Assembly (NCBI GenBank): GCA_001683735.1
Contig: LUGG01000003.1
Span: 1,240,001-1,304,000 of the forward strand
DNA length: 64,000 nucleotides
From: Grifola frondosa
Lineage: Eukaryota > Basidiomycota > Agaricomycetes > Polyporales > Grifolaceae
Reading direction: 5' to 3'
Part shown: positions 10,347 through 23,863 of the stretch, in pieces
Numbering within the stretch: the first letter of the stretch is position 1
Layout: every line of letters begins with the position of its first letter
Position numbers and translations under genes: made by a program
Notes under the pieces: model-generated
Seen by the model: only the letters and a program-made list of their open reading frames with translations
What the model was told of the DNA's origin: nothing
Databases searched by the model: none

Positions 10347-12487
10347 CGTGCTGGCAAACGCGAGCCAAGGACGCTATACTTCTCGTTCGGTAGGGAATCT
10401 CTAGAGCACGATTGAGGTATTTGGACATTTTCAAAGGACACCAGATGATTGAGATATTGGCATAATGGTCAGAAGACGGCACCTCGGGCTCCAGATTCTG
10501 ATCCCACTGGCGGCAATGTGGAGATGATGGACAGGCGATGCCAGTCAGATTGATGGAAACTAGGAATTCCAGCAATGATGCATTGATGTCTCGGTCCGAC
10601 CTCGAGTTCCGCGAAGGACTAATTATATTACCTAGAATCCAATGTAGGAGTAATTTGGTATGCTAATCGTCTGCAGAGGGAGACTACACGTACCTCAGTC
10701 CGATCCCGAGTTTGGTGAAGGGCTGAGGAGGCAGGGCGCCAAACATACGGTATGTACATATTATCAAAGTAGGCCTTAGACGTATCGAACTAGGCTATGC
10801 GATGGGAAAGGAATAATACGAAAACATTACCCTACGAATTGTACCTATCGTTTTCCGACTCCGGAGTCCTGATAAGCTTGGAGATCTTGTCCGTACATTG
10901 GGGTATTGGCCCGAGAACAATTCTGTCATCGTTGTCAGCGTCATCGTGGTCACCCGGCACATACAGGGGAAAGGACGGGGAAGAACCAAGGGATTTACAT
11001 CATGTCCGCGAGTATCATAACGCATCAATTAGATACTGTCAAAAGCGATAGTTGGTAGTGCGGTCCATATCATCGAAGGGACATCAAATCTGCCCTGCGC
11101 ACATGTTGCATAAAGCAAGCACTGCTTTGGACTGAACTTCGTGCTCGGAATGTTTCCTGAAAAGGTAATTCGTAAACCTCAAATTTCAATCTGTTCGGAA
11201 TTTGGATCGAGCGTCGCCTGTTACGGCTTCAGTACATCAACATTATCACCTTTTCCCACTTCCACTGCACGAGCATCTCCACACCAACGAACTCGTAAAG
11301 CACGCCGGCCTGGGGAATGCTCGCAGTTGTCCAGAAGTCAATACCAGATTCAGTGTATCCGCAAGTGCGAGGACGCCTCTGGAATGCACGCGAAGTGGGA
11401 TGATGTCTCTTGGACGAGTGAAAGAGCTTGATTATGGTGAAGGAGAGTCGAGTGTGCGGGCGGTGAGGCGGTGAGGACGTGGCCATGTGCGGAAAAGCTG
11501 GCAGTCGCATCTGTAGGGCAAGGAAAGGTTAGTTACTGAGCAAAAGCAAATCCAGGTGAGGTATCAAACAGTTCGTACAATGCCAACTTACTTACTCTAC
11601 GATCGATGGCAATCATATATGACGTCCGGCGTGAGTCCTGATTGTTTGACACCATCGCGGAGATCTCAAGCTCATCCAGACGCGCATCGAGGAGCGCGAC
11701 GCAGATAGAGCCATTTGCAGGAGGTTGATTAACGTCGAGGCACACTGGCCGCAGCGACAACGACAGGAGGGAAGAAAAAGTGCACACCTGATATGCTTGA
11801 TTGTCCACACCATCTTCTCCAGTCCACTCGCTTGGAGATGTGAAGCTGTGAAGCCTTAGGGGGCATGCCCCTACTCAAACGGCAATAAGGTGACCCATCG
11901 TGCAAAGGAATGATCAATTGGCGCGGATAAAGTGCCCCGGTCCTGTCATCGATCTCGTTTCTACTGTACAAATATTGACGCTGTGCGTCAATGCGTATCC
12001 CGATATTTTCAACCAAAAGATAAAGAGTGAACGGTGTGAGCCATTTATCCTGTTTTGACGTAGTATAGTTCAAGCTAGACCAGCTTCTGTATGCAGAGTC
12101 TAACGTGTGAATAGTTACATCTGTCTTGATTCCGTGTAGCTCACCTTGAACGACTCCAAATGTTCCGAAGTATCCGTGGAATTTTGGCACCTGCCGTATT
12201 ATCTGCCTCCCCATTGAAAGGCCGAACTATTCCTAATTTTCTGTCTTCTCTGCTGAAGGTCCGTGTGAAGCAGTTTTGACGCATTATGTAAGCAGGAATC
12301 TTCAACACTCTCATCCGTAGACGCCCAAATACTTTCTGCGCTGAGTACTCGAAGCAAAACTAGTGATGTCTGATTTCACTATGTGAGAACCTTGTGCATT
12401 GCGTGCAGTGACTAGTGATTAGTAGTCGCGCTTCGTTGCCACTCGTTTCCAAATGCCCCGTATTTTCACTCCCTCACACGCGTCTCC
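10347..12487. other. Unassigned stretch with short ORFs
   Basis: Minus-strand ORFs at 11533-11808 and 11729-12214 (161 codons, starting MGRQIIRQVPKFHGYF) are the longest. They overlap in different frames and show no domain I know. Possible splice sites exist, but I could not assemble a convincing protein. Nothing else in the stretch is recognisable. Confidence 0.3.
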
Positions 12488-14160
12488 ATGAAGCGATCAA
12501 CCTCTGTCACTACAGCCCAGGAGCTTAAAGCAACTGCAATTGATGCTGTCGCTACAGAACCCACATCTGATGGCTAACCGCACGTGTATGATGGTCTGCA
12601 GGCGTTGTCGACGGTTCTGGGAGGGTGAGCTTCATTTCGACACTTGACATTCTTCTCTCTTTCGACCAACACGCTCTGGATCTTCAGATGTATCGCTGGA
12701 TTCTGCACATTTGATGTTGCGAACTCATTCGGAGTATATCGGACTTTCTACACGCTTGAGGGCGCTTCGTCCGTGTCGAACAGCAGCTGGATTGGCTCCG
12801 TGCAGCTTTACCTCATATTCCTCGTTGGGCTACCGGCCGGCAAGTTGTTTGATCTCGGTTACTTTCACCACTTGCAAGTTGGCGGAACAATCATCTATTT
12901 TCTCTCGTCAGTATCTATCTCTTCTAGATCATGTGATCGTGTTGTGGGCAACAACGTGTGCGGATGACATTGGAATCGGATGTTCATGCTCTCGCTCACA
13001 TACAACGCCAACTACTACAAGCTCTTCCTTTCCCAATTTATTTGCGTCAGCCTTGGCTCCGGATTTCTATGTATTTCAGCAGTGCCTGTCTAAGCGCGCC
13101 ACTGGAACAGAAAACGCTCGCTAGCATTAGGTATTCTGAATGCTGGTGCGTATCACAGATTCTTGTTTCTTCAAAGAAATTCTGAATGGTTGCCTTGTGT
13201 AGACAGCTCCTGCGGCGATGTGGTGTATCCGACTCCGTTGAACAAGCTCATTAACGGGCTTCGTGTTGGTGTCCGTGCTTCAGCGATCCTCGCTCTTGGT
13301 CTTCTGGCAATTTCCAATTTCTCGATGACGACGCGGACCAAGCATGCCAGCGGTCGCTGCTGGCCCCATAAAATGTGTCAATGAAATCCTTAATGACGGA
13401 CGGTGTGGAAGGGTCTGAATGACGATTGTGGCGTAGGTGTTTATGCTCTGGTTGGGTTCCATCTTCGACCCCCTGATCGATTTCATATCTGACAAGGAAT
13501 CCTTGCTATGTTGAGTCTATCTCTCTCTCCCCAATGCCCGAGCCGACTGCATGCTGATATCTCTCCAGACCTCTACGTCCGGCTGTTTGTCAACGTGAAC
13601 GGACTGTCTGCGAGCCTCACGTTCTACTTTGTACGTATTCTGACTTCCCATACCCCCTCGATTGAATTATAATTTCTCTGCAGCATCACTATTTATACTA
13701 CGGACTGCGTTGACTCGTATGTAGTGACCTGTTATATATCCGCCATTAGCACGGTGCTCACGTTCATTATATTCGTGACGATGAGCACTGTGGGCGTGAT
13801 CTTGTGTGTAATTCTCTATTGTTTCGTAGCCGGAGGACGTACGTTGTCGTCCTTCAGTTTTAACTATGCTCTCAAGTGAGTCCTTCCCCCGTTAAATTAT
13901 CCATGACATCGTTACTTCTTGTCGACCCCACTTCACTTACTGACTATCTCTTTCAAGTAGGGTACCCGACCCCGCTTTATTCACTCCCCGCATCTAACGT
14001 CACCCGCCGCAGATTACACTTCGGCATAGGCCTTTGCATAACCACGTTCGGGCTGCTCATCGGGAATCCAGTTGCAGGGGGATTTGCTCACTCCAGTGGA
14101 ATAGATTCATCATCCTCTGCGGCTTACGCCTCATCTCGCTGACAGTTTTAGGACATTGGC
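12488..14160 (+). pseudogene. MCT-type (monocarboxylate transporter-like) MFS permease, nonfunctional
   Basis: The family are 12-helix plasma-membrane permeases related to fungal MCH/riboflavin-type carriers. ATG 12488 opens MKRSTSVTTAQELKATAID. After the first intron come the family core GFCTFDVANSFGVYRTFY, LEGASSVSNSSWIGSVQL and GLPAGKLFDLGYFHHLQVGG. Later pieces are MLSLTYNANYYKLFLSQF, VVYPTPLNKLINGLRVGVRA, LFVNVNGLSASLTFY and FGIGLCITTFGLLIGNPVAG. In-frame stops are TAA at 12575-12577, just before VYDGLQALSTVLGG, and TAA at 13091-13093, where relatives have glutamine in V-Q-A-x-HW. The last exon (after GNPVAG) also shifts frame into WNRFIILCGLRLISLTVL. The gene is thus a decayed but nearly full-length copy. 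A fragment of a sister copy lies at 2.4-2.7 kb. Confidence 0.75.
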
Positions 14161-15888
14161 TATCCAGGTGGAGATGTTTGCCGCTGCGGTGCTGTAAATG
14201 CTTGTGAGTCAGATCGTGGCGCGCATAGCAACGAGCGATGTGTCTAGGATCGCCTGTGGGATGGGGTTCTGTGGTTGATACCAATCGTGCTTGCAGCATT
14301 CTACTTCGAGACGCATTCAGTAAGGCAGCATCCAGTGCATATCTAGAGCATTTTTCAAACCACTGACGATATTTGAAAGGCCTGTAGAGACTGTGGACGA
14401 AAGCGTGACAGTCGAGGTGCAGCGGCATCACAATTCTGGGCGGCCTCGAACGTACCGCTGGCTCCAATAGAGTGATCATTCTTGTCAGGCTAAATATGCA
14501 CAATGACAAGGCGTGCGGTGAAATGCCTTGAAGAGTCAGTTGTACTATAGGACTTGTACTATAGACGACAGGAAGGGGTGAGTCTCTTTTGAATGCAGCG
14601 TATTTTCATGGCGACCGCACATTCCCAAGGAAGGGCCTATCTCGCTGCCCCTGTTGATGTTATATCGATATCATGATTCATCTAGTGTTCGACATGTGGT
14701 CAGATTGTTCTTTCGTTCGGAGTGGGTCACGCTATATGCAGCATATGGATTTTATTCGCCCGGGGCTCAATCGATCATATGAGCGATACAGACTGATCAT
14801 ATCGATGGTGCTAATAATACTCAATACTCAAGCTCAGTCAAGCCTCATAGCCTTCCGCGAACAGAAGCTCGAGATATTTAAAAGCCGTGCGATATCATTT
14901 TCGTGCCTGTTTTTTAATGGAAGTAGAATGTCACTGAGATAGAATTGCAGAACCTCGTGCTCTGGTGCAGCAAAGCTTTGGTGGGAAGTCACCGGTAACT
15001 AGTGTGAGAAACATGCTCGCGCGTTCGATCGAGACCCGAGATCCCCAAATACTTAACGTTCGGGAAGGCTTAACATCGCTCAACAGTATCAACGGCGATT
15101 CGAAATTTCATATGTATCATTCTCAGGCTGTGTATTCAGGTGAGTGTACTTGATGAAATACCCCGTGTGATTGGATGCATACCCCACACCCATCTCACGC
15201 AGTCACTTCTATCGGCATCGAATTTCGCGTCATCGAATCCCTCGTCATCAGCGCAAAACTTCAGAACTGGTAACTAGGATTTTGAACAGTGATGTGACGG
15301 TCGGCGACCGGTCGCACGACCGCCACAACACTGATTTTGAACCTGTACAGTAGTTGTAATTCAAGCGACCACGAACAGATATGTCTTCCAATCTTGATGC
15401 AGTGCCAGCTGGTCGTTGATCAACATGGTCTCATAAACGCGAGTCCAAACGATGGTTTGAGACTGCAAGTAAGCATAAGCATCATTCTAGTAGATGGAAG
15501 TGAGCTCAAAACGTTTCAGCAACTGAAAGCCTTCAAGGCTCAGTGCCAGAACATCGACTGGGGAGCGAACATAGAAATATTAGCACCAATGAGACATCAA
15601 TACTACCACCTGCCAACAGTGGATATACATGGCGAGCTGCCCAAATTGAAACATCTTTCTCAAGTGGTTGGATCCGAAATGCTGTCAGCGAGTCCGAGTG
15701 TGAGCATTACTGTCAGCCGTCTTCTTGGCAAGATGATGGTCAGTTATTCTGCCTGAAAGGCTCGCTCTTGAGTGCCCTTTGAATGGATGAATAATGATGG
15801 TGAGGGTAATTCTAAATAGCCGGAGGTCGCATATAAGGTAGCTGTTCCACCCTCTCGTCAGTTGTTCGGTTGACTCCTCGTGGTTATC
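14161..15888. other. Unassigned stretch
   Basis: The longest ORF is 15337-15756 on plus (139 codons, MNLYSSCNSSDHEQICLP), with no domain I recognise. The remainder is AT-balanced sequence with short ORFs. I see no repeat or mobile-element ends. Confidence 0.3.
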
Positions 15889-17820
15889 ATGGTAGCCATT
15901 GACCTCGATCTGGACCACACGATCGGCTCTGTTCTAATCGGAGTACTCTTCTCCACGATGTTTGTTGGCCTATTCTCTTAACCTCCGGCGCGAGACTGAA
16001 ATACTTCGCTACTCCGGGATAGACTCTACTCTTGCGCTTGTGCACAGACGATATACTATGCGCGTAAATATGGCGATGACCGTTCCATCCTAAAAGCTCT
16101 GGTATGTGACGTGAGGTTTTATCAGTTGTAGCTTTTGATGGACTATTTAATCCACGCAGGTCTTTTCTTTGTTGTGCGCATAATGCCGCATATTTGAGGT
16201 TAACCTGAATTGTTATCTCAGGATTTTTGATACAGCTATCGTGATGTTGAATTTTCAGGCAAGAACTTTCATAACGGCATCCAACGCTTACTGACACAGC
16301 TGTAGTGCCTCTATCGCTACGTGGTGCAATCTCATGCCAATCCAATCGCGCTTCTTGCAGTTCCAATGTAAGTCATCCTTAATGTCCACAATCATTCCCG
16401 GCTCACTGCCTCTCATATCAGGGCCTTTGCGGTGAGCCTATTGAGGCCAATAATTTCTTTAGCACATTTCCTGACATGCTTCCTAGGGTGAATTTGTACT
16501 GGCAGTGAGCATGGTACACTATAAATGAGACATTTGCTAGAGTGGTAAATCTCCCAGGCGTGCACGGAATTCCTAGTGCAGTGGTACGTTTATTACTTCT
16601 CTCCGCTCTTGTGGCGCTGATCAAATCATTTTAGTTACTTCATCCATAACATCTGGCGCTGTATACTCCTCAACTAAGGAAGATTTTTCTTATCTGACTC
16701 TGTCCTTTACAGTACTTTGGGGAAAGTGGTTCAACTATCCGCTGACTGCCGCTGCGGTATGTATCCAGATATTTATCCTCGATTTGAGATTCAATCCGGC
16801 ATATTTCAGCTTGTCTTGGCTATTATATCACTTGGTATGTGCTCTGATCATATTTCTAGGGGATAACTCATTCAATATACGTTCAGGTGCAGGTGCAGGT
16901 TTGTGAGCATTTTTAATACGCTTCCTTAGATTTAAGACATTTTCACCCATCTTTAGGAGCAACATATGAATTGTACGCAACATCATATCTTTCTTGGTTA
17001 GAAAATGACCACCTCGACAACATGCAGAGCAACCAACGAGACTGTTCTGGTTGCTCTCGAAAAAGTAAAGGTGATGTGATGACTGCTATATTAGTTTATG
17101 AGTCGCAAATTGATGCAACATCTCAGGCTCCAGGGACCCTTCAATCGGTCACAAGCATTGTTGCCAATTCATATATTACGGTATTGCTATGTTTGACGCT
17201 AAGAGGTTCAAAGAGCGATTTTGAGAGGCGAGTGGGCCACTGCGTATGAAACCTGGAGCTAACAATAACGGCCAATTTTCAGAACGAATCGACTGCTCAA
17301 CACGCTCATCGTATATAGTATGAATAGAGGTATCCTTACTCTGTGAGTGACATTCTGCGCTTGAATTCATGCTGAACCCCTTATTTTTGCAGTGCGATGC
17401 CGCTCTGTTCCTTCGTGCTTGTGAGCGAAGATATGCTTTTATTGCTACATTTTCACCACATACATTGGAGTGTTCTAGTATGTTGCCACCATCAACAGGG
17501 CAGATCTCATCTGGGTAATCTTCCATATGTCGGGTGACAAGAGTAAGTTGTAAAACGGACCCCTCGAGAAGGTGCTTTACTGATGTACCCATCATGCAGT
17601 ATACATCAATTCATTACTAGCAGTGTATATTTTCTTGTTGTTCATCGTTTCTCCTGCTCTGATTATCTTACATACCGGCAGATTGAACGTCCGTAGACAT
17701 CTGAGAGAAATGTCTGCTTCTGGAAACGATTCTCAAGATTGCCAAGTCTTCAATTTCATTCCATCGCAGACAAGCTCCTCCCTTCGCATCAGTAAGCTGA
17801 GACCCTCTGTCGTTGTGTGA
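15889..17820 (+). CDS. DUF6534 domain membrane protein, second type (many short exons)
   Basis: The start ATG at 15889 gives MVAIDLDLDHTIGSVLIGVL, the N-terminal helix of DUF6534 proteins. Further exon pieces in order are QTIYYARKYGDDRSILKA (16045-16100), LYRYVVQSHANPIALLAVP (16310-16370), a short helix TVLWGKWFNYPLTAAA (16710-16755), then SIVANSYITVLLCLTLRGSK (about 17155-17215). These are followed by NRLLNTLIVYSMNRGILTL, YINSLLA and LNVRRHLREMSASGN, ending with the stop at 17818-17820. The order matches copies A and C, but the sequence is well diverged. Several introns are only inferred, and one exon boundary near 16490 leaves an in-frame stop, so integrity is uncertain. It may be an older paralog or a decaying one. 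Confidence 0.55.
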
Positions 17821-18640
17821 GCATTGCTAAATTGCGACTGTTCCATCCAGAGCAGTGCAATAGGTTTAAGTCGAAATGTCTGGACATTCGGCTGCGAAGT
17901 GAGAATCCGGTGGACTTTTCTTTAGTAAATACAGAAGCCTATACTCAGTAGGCCATGGGTGTATCGTTACATTGAGTTGTGCTTCATGATTTGATCAAAC
18001 TCGGATTTCTATATTGCATCTCATCGTCAGGCCCATCGGCGCGTTATTCCGATATCTTAAACGGCTATTTGTGGGGGGACAACTGCAAAGAGTACTTATG
18101 GAAGCTATGCGCATGGAATGATTCCAATCAAACAACACCAATGGCTCATACAGAGACGAGCAACGTGTAGAGAATGGAATGTACGCGAACGCGATCCAGA
18201 TAACTTGGAGTGCAATAGAGCGTTGTCATGAAATTACGATCTTCGGAAGGGCAGTAGATGCGAGCCCATCATCGCCCAATGGCGACGCGGGTGAGTGGGA
18301 AATTCCTTATGATGGATGAACAGAAACGGCGACCGCAAAGACAGACCGCATGTATTCAGGCGTCGAGCAGAAATCGAAAGCGCGACGACGGGGCAAGAAA
18401 AATCCTCCTCGTACGATCGACTGCAATAGCTACCACTTGAGAGCCACCTACTCTGTCGGAAATGCAGCATGCAGCATCCAACATCGACTAAATATCTCAG
18501 CGACGACCCCTACGGCTTCAGCGTTGTTGGTGGATAGAGGAGCCCGAGCCGGCTAGGCAAATCTGTAAGACCCGCGCCTTGCATGTCGTTGTTACCGATT
18601 TCTCTGTAAGCAATCATCCGAGCTGAGCTCCCATACTCAT
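17821..18640. other. Spacer between convergent genes
   Basis: Small overlapping ORFs on both strands (18234-18556) are mutual shadows with no domain. No repeat is evident. The spacer separates the DUF6534 gene from the 3' end of GPI1. Confidence 0.35.
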
Positions 18641-18642
18641 AG

Positions 18643-20513
18643 ACTATGAGCGGACCAATTAAAGGTACACGAGATTGCTGAGCATGTTGTACAAGCAGAA
18701 CATTAAAAACAGGAACATGCAGTTAGTCTTACCAGGCACACGCATCGGCTCCTTGACGCGCAATAAAAGTGCAAACAGCGGGAAGTGATTCAGCAGGGCG
18801 GATATCGTATCGAGAGTAGCATGCATCAAGATAATTGCCAAGCGTGTCTGTAAACGCCGTGTGGTCAGGGCAAATAGCACAAGATATCATAATACACTGA
18901 CTGTTGCGAAGAGGGTGTAATATGTGAGGACAGTTGGGTAGAGGAACGCGACCAGAACGAAGAGAATAGTGCCCAGTAGCAGCTGGTCGATTTCATAGTC
19001 CCATGACTCGATGCGGTTGCGTAAGACATTATAGCGTTTCCCTACGAACAGCATCTCAGGATGGCAAGCGAAACGAGGAAGGAGCAAAACATATCGCGGA
19101 AAAGATTCCAAAGAGAGGCCAAGAGACTCAGCTGCTGGCTGAACACGGCAGATGATATGAGATAGCATATTTGAAGGTGTGCCGTGAGCAGACTTAGAGT
19201 ATCGGAGAGAAGAGACACGATCATCGTCATGCCGCACCACCCCATTGCACCAACGACCCAAATGCAGAATGGAAAATGCGGCGCCAGGTGCCGTAGAATC
19301 CCTAGGTATCAATCAAATTACGGATCCGTAGCGATATTGGCACACTTACAGCCCGATCCTGATATGACGCCAAGAAGGGAGTGGCAGTAGAATTGACTAA
19401 GTTCGGTGTTTAGTTTGAAGCCTGGAGGCCAATTGTTGAGCCAGAGAAGCGAAAGCTGCATGCGGTCGACGATGTAGACCTGGCAGAGATAAGCCAATGC
19501 TCATACTCTGGTCATGTAAATGGTCTACATACCTCGAGGAAATATTCCAGCATGCGAGCTAGAACGGCTTTGTTCTCGCACAACAATGACCCAAATGCCA
19601 CGCCGACAATAATATCATTGAGGACGGGCATACACAGTTGTGAAATCTGCAGGCATGCCTGTTCAGATAATTGCGAGTTCAGAATTCACAAAAACATACT
19701 TAAATGTAGCAAGAGATGGAGTCAACTGATGGGGCCTCGTCTCGGTGGACATTTCGCATCTCGCTTAGGACATATACACTCTGCTCAAATAGTACGTCAA
19801 ATTGCTCGACTAATCATAGATTGGTGTTAGCTATTTGGAATCACTTACGCTAGGACGTAGCGGATGTAAAATACTCTCTGAGAGGAATTTGTAGTTGTCG
19901 AAGAGTGGCAAGTAAAGGTTGAAAGCAGGTGTAGGATCGTAGGTATGCAATAGAATCTGAAGCAGATAGCGGATGCCCTGCACTTGCACTCTGCGACTTC
20001 GAAGTTGGGGATATCTCATCGTGCCTGGCGGCTCCAATGACAGAGTCCATAAGCAGATGCGCAAGATTGAGCTATCGAGAAAGTCAGTCAAATGGACGAG
20101 TTTGTTACAAGCTGGCGTCTAGTACCTGCTTCAGAATTGTCCCAGTGAGAATAGGCGAAGACGGTTTGGGAGAACATATTCGAGTAAAGTCATGCGTGAG
20201 AATCGACACGACGGGATTATGTGAGTGCGCAGTGGACATCTTCGTTGAACCCTGAGAGGGAAGTATATCCAGCTCGCGAAAGTCAAAAGAATAAAACTTC
20301 ATCGAGTCCTTTTTCAGTGGCTGATAGTACACGAATCTGAGAGAGCCAGCTTCGATCAATATAAGTAAGATATAGGATGTGTAGAGAGATCAAGCGCATA
20401 CCAGCGACATTGTCAAGTTCCAGGAACGGAGCCGCAGAGCCTTGTGTCGAGAACACACAACGGCCAAGAACAGAAGGATGCGTAATTTGTCCCTTCGAAA
20501 GCGAAGTTGCCAT
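18643..20513 (-). CDS. GPI1: GPI1 / PIG-Q: subunit of GPI-GlcNAc transferase
   Basis: GPI1 is a multi-spanning ER subunit of the complex that transfers GlcNAc to phosphatidylinositol, the first step of GPI-anchor synthesis. Minus-strand exons in order are MATSLSKGQITHPSVLGRCV (ATG at 20513), FVYYQPLKKDSMKFYSFDF, and QVYIVDRMQLSLLWLNNWPP joined to GFKLNTELSQFYCHSLLG. These are followed by GMTMIVSLLSDTLSLLTAHL with SLLASLWNLFR, then GKRYNVLRNRIESWDYEIDQ, LLLGTILFVLVAFLYPTVL, and ILMHATLDTISALLNHFPLF with ALLLRVKEPMRVPG. The WNLFRGKRYNVLR and SWDYEIDQLLLGT blocks are the diagnostic core of the Pfam Gpi1 family. The intron that should join NLFR to GKRY begins AT instead of GT (19093-19094), so correct splicing is doubtful. 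The C-terminal exon end (18643 or 18659) and the N-terminal start are uncertain. The only other recognised housekeeping-type genes nearby are the methyltransferase and the desaturase. Confidence 0.85.
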
Positions 20514-20856
20514 GGCGCTGATGACTCTACTACTTAAAGTACGTTTTCTACCTCATCCCTCTGAGCTGAATGATCAGTTAATACTACGGGTGAAACCACG
20601 ACTCGACGCTCACTGTGTCGCTTGGAAGCACGCCAGCTACACAAATCAATGAGGTAAACCACTCAAAGACAGAATCCATCCGTGCGCCTGATATCAACAG
20701 GCCAAAGTACGAGAGTTGTATCCATGCAAATGCGTGGGAATTATGGGATTATTGTTAAAGCGTCCAAAAGTAACCAAATTGAAATAGCTACGTAGGTATG
20801 TTATATATTTTTACCATTTAGGTCTTTGACAATTCTTGTTCAGATTCCCGCAGAAG
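20514..20856. promoter_or_regulatory. Divergent intergenic region between GPI1 and a P450
   Basis: About 340 bp separate the GPI1 start (minus) from the P450 start (plus). It should hold both promoters. The stretch around 20790-20820 is AT-rich (ATATATTTTTACC), but I cannot assign a specific TATA box. Confidence 0.4.
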
Positions 20857-23183
20857 ATGGACTGCCCTCCTTGTCTTCTTCCTTTCGTCTCAGTGCTCTC
20901 CCTCATCCTGATTGCTGTCTTCCTCTCTGTTGTCATCTTCTGGGTTGACCGCCAGTTGAAAGCTCGTAGGCTGCCTCCAGGTCCACGCGCTGAATCCATC
21001 CCTCAAGACCCGAGAGGTCCTTGGATCGCCTTCGAAAGCTTGAGGCAGCAATATGGTGAGCTGTTTTATTTCTGTTTTATTTCCTTTGTGTAAAACATGT
21101 CGCAGGGTCCATCTTCTCGTTCTTCAGGGGCACCCGTCCTGTCATTGGTGAGGACTTCTCGACATTGGCTCCCATGTCATACTAAATATATTGTAGTAAT
21201 TAGCAAAGCTTAGGTACCATGGGACCTCTTAGAGAAGCGCGAGATCTACTCTAGTCGCCACGAATGGTCGTCGCGTTCGTTTATTGACCCATCGGCATCG
21301 CTCTCTACTCATATCATCACAGACATGACATCCTTTCAGGCGGCATGCGTGGTCTCTCTATGCCATATGGAAATACGTGGCGTAGATGGCGCAAAGTACA
21401 TGCGTTAAATGCTACTTCTGATCGTATGCTTGACGCGTAATTCGGCAGATTCATAACATAGGAATGAGCGGCCGTGCCTCGTTAACCTACCGCCTTCACC
21501 AGACCCTTGAATCCAGCCTGGTTCTGCATGGTCTCCTGGAGAGTCCTGAGCGGTACTCCTATCATATTCAGAGGTATGCACGTATTCCCCATGTACGTCA
21601 AAACGCGGCACTTATTCCGGTAGATTTGCGACTTCAGTTGTGCTTTCCATCACGTATGGCCGACGAGCCACCAGCCTTGACGACGAGCTTGTCAAGCAGA
21701 ACTACAGGAGTATCTTGGGTGCGCCCCATCACGTATGTTTTCATTACTGACTGCTAACTGGCCCTTCACAGAATTCCAGAGGTGTGTGATTATTGCGCTT
21801 TTCTTATAGACCAGTCATCAACCTATTGCATGCTTCTAGAGCCAAGTGAGCCGCTCTTGAGATACTCTCAGTTATATTATTTATGCTGCATGCTAGTATT
21901 CCCGGAAGATATCTCGTCGAAGCTGTACGTCCACACAGAGTACAACCCACTCCTTGTCATTGACCATTTACAGTGGCCTATTCTTCTCTTGCTTCCCGTA
22001 AGCCCCTTTGATATACTACATTTGTCCTCTAAGTTGTTTGGCAGCGCCCTCTCCAATGGTTTCGTCACGACTTTGATCGCATACGTGCTCAAGACACCAT
22101 ACTTTACACCACGCTTTTGCGCGAAGTGAGACAGAAGATGGATGCGGGCACCGCCAAAGAGTGCATCTCTTCGCGCAGCCTCGATAACGGTGCAGACCTG
22201 GGCTTCTCTGAGGTCGAGCTCGCATATGCAGTTTCTGCGCCCTTCGGCACGGGCATCGATACAGTGAGATGTATCTACTATCTCCATGATTTTATATTAA
22301 TTGCGCGTTTTGTATGTCGCAGACTTCGGGTAGTGTGGAGGTATTTCTGTGTGAGTCTGCATCTTGTCTTTTATTTCCGCCAAACACGTTCGCTTACGGA
22401 TAGCGGGACTGCAGGAAGGCGCAAGAGGAGCTCGATCGTGTCGTCGGGCGCGGCCGTCATTCGATGACGAGAATGCGCTTCTATACCTGGGCGCCTTCGT
22501 CAAGGAGGTGACGCGGTGCGTCAGTTTCGCCCCATTCTGCATCCTTACTACTTTCTTATTCTGCTGTATCTCCGCGCAGATGGCGCCCAATCGCCCCATT
22601 TGTCGCTCGCGCCGTAACACGCGACGATACGTATGAGGGATATTTCATTCCGAAGGACACCTCCGTTTATGGGAACACACAGTATGCCCAGTTCCCTTAT
22701 TCTCTCCCTGTGCCTGTTACTCATCATTCTGTCCCTGCTTTGTCTCTGCCAGTGCCATGATGAAGGGCCCAGAGATGCTCCCCGAACCCGAGGTCTTCCG
22801 CCCAGAACGCTTCTTCGACACTACCGAGCCGCGCTTCACCGACTTCACATTGCCATTCGGCTTCGGGCGCCGAGTGTGCCCTGGGATGCACGTCGCGCTG
22901 CAGTCGATCTACATCCTCGTTGCGCGGTGCGCCCGCCCACCCTTACTTTCTCATACCCTTGCTGATTTATGAACACAGGATCTTGTGGGCGTTCGATGTT
23001 GAACCCGTGCGCGACGAGCAGGGGCGTGCGGTACTGCCAGATCCGGATGCGTTCAGGTTCATGGGGCTCTCGCGCGTGCCAGAGCCGTTCCGCTTCACAC
23101 TGCGCCCGCGCACACCGGATGTGGTGCGCATCATCGATGCGGAGACGGCGGAGGCTGAGGAGCGCTTGAAGGAATGGGGTTGA
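20857..23183 (+). pseudogene. Cytochrome P450, CYP5150/OrdA-like (nonsense and frameshifts)
   Basis: Exon 1 from ATG 20857 encodes a signal-anchor helix (SVLSLILIAVFLSVVIFW) and the proline hinge RRLPPGPR. Next come GSIFSFFRGTRPVI, WDLLEKREIYSSRH, GLSMPYGNTWRRWRK, YRLHQTLESSLVLHGLLESP, RQKMDAGTAKECISS, ELAYAVSAPFGTGIDT and RKAQEELDRVVGRG. The C-terminal half is well kept: the ExxR helix FVKEVTR, PEVFRPERFFDTTEPRF, the heme loop FGFGRRVCPGMH and LWAFDVEPVRDEQGR. It ends with a stop at 23181-23183. Defects: TAG at 21211-21213 just before VPWDLLEK, where relatives have glutamine; a frame change near 21290-21320; and another near 22455, between VVGRG and SFDDENALLY. It belongs to a different P450 family from the CYP63-like copies. 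The family name is from memory. Confidence 0.75.
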
Positions 23184-23863
23184 GGGCAGGTCGTGCGTGG
23201 TGGTCTTGTCTGGAATATGTGCGGGATTGTGGCCATCGTCGGGTTGGCACAGTATATCTCTTGGGGTTCTCGAGGTCTGGCATTGGCATTACTTCGGTCA
23301 CTGGGATTTTACCTTGGTTTTGGAGGAAAACGTGCAGACGGAGATGCGCAAGTCCGATTGCTTCTTCGGCCCCCGCTCGCCATACATGAAGACCTGACCG
23401 GACGTACAACGTACACGAAGTAGTAATATTGCGTGCTCGTAGTTCCATCAAGGTGTTGGATGTGGGGATTGCGGCATTATACGAGTCACAAGTGCAAGAA
23501 GGGATTTCACATCATACCATAACAGGTTGACGGAAATTGAAGTACTAAATGGAGCACCGCAGCCTCCAGCGATTACTGACAGGAACGTGTGATTTCTATG
23601 TAGATGTAAATTGGGATGACAGCCGCCGTGTTATCGGCGCGTTTTCAGCGAGCCTGGACATGTATCTGATACTGATGCAGGCAGTGTAAGTAGCGGCGTG
23701 GCGTTCGTCTGGTTGATATGGTTCTACCTTCCATACCACTCGACTCTCCCCAAGCATCCATACTCTGTGCACTGACTCTTTTTGCCTTGGGTATCCTCCA
23801 GATTTTCAGTTCGTATTTGCACTTTTCTATTCTTGAAGCACTTGGACATTCCCGTGTGACAAG

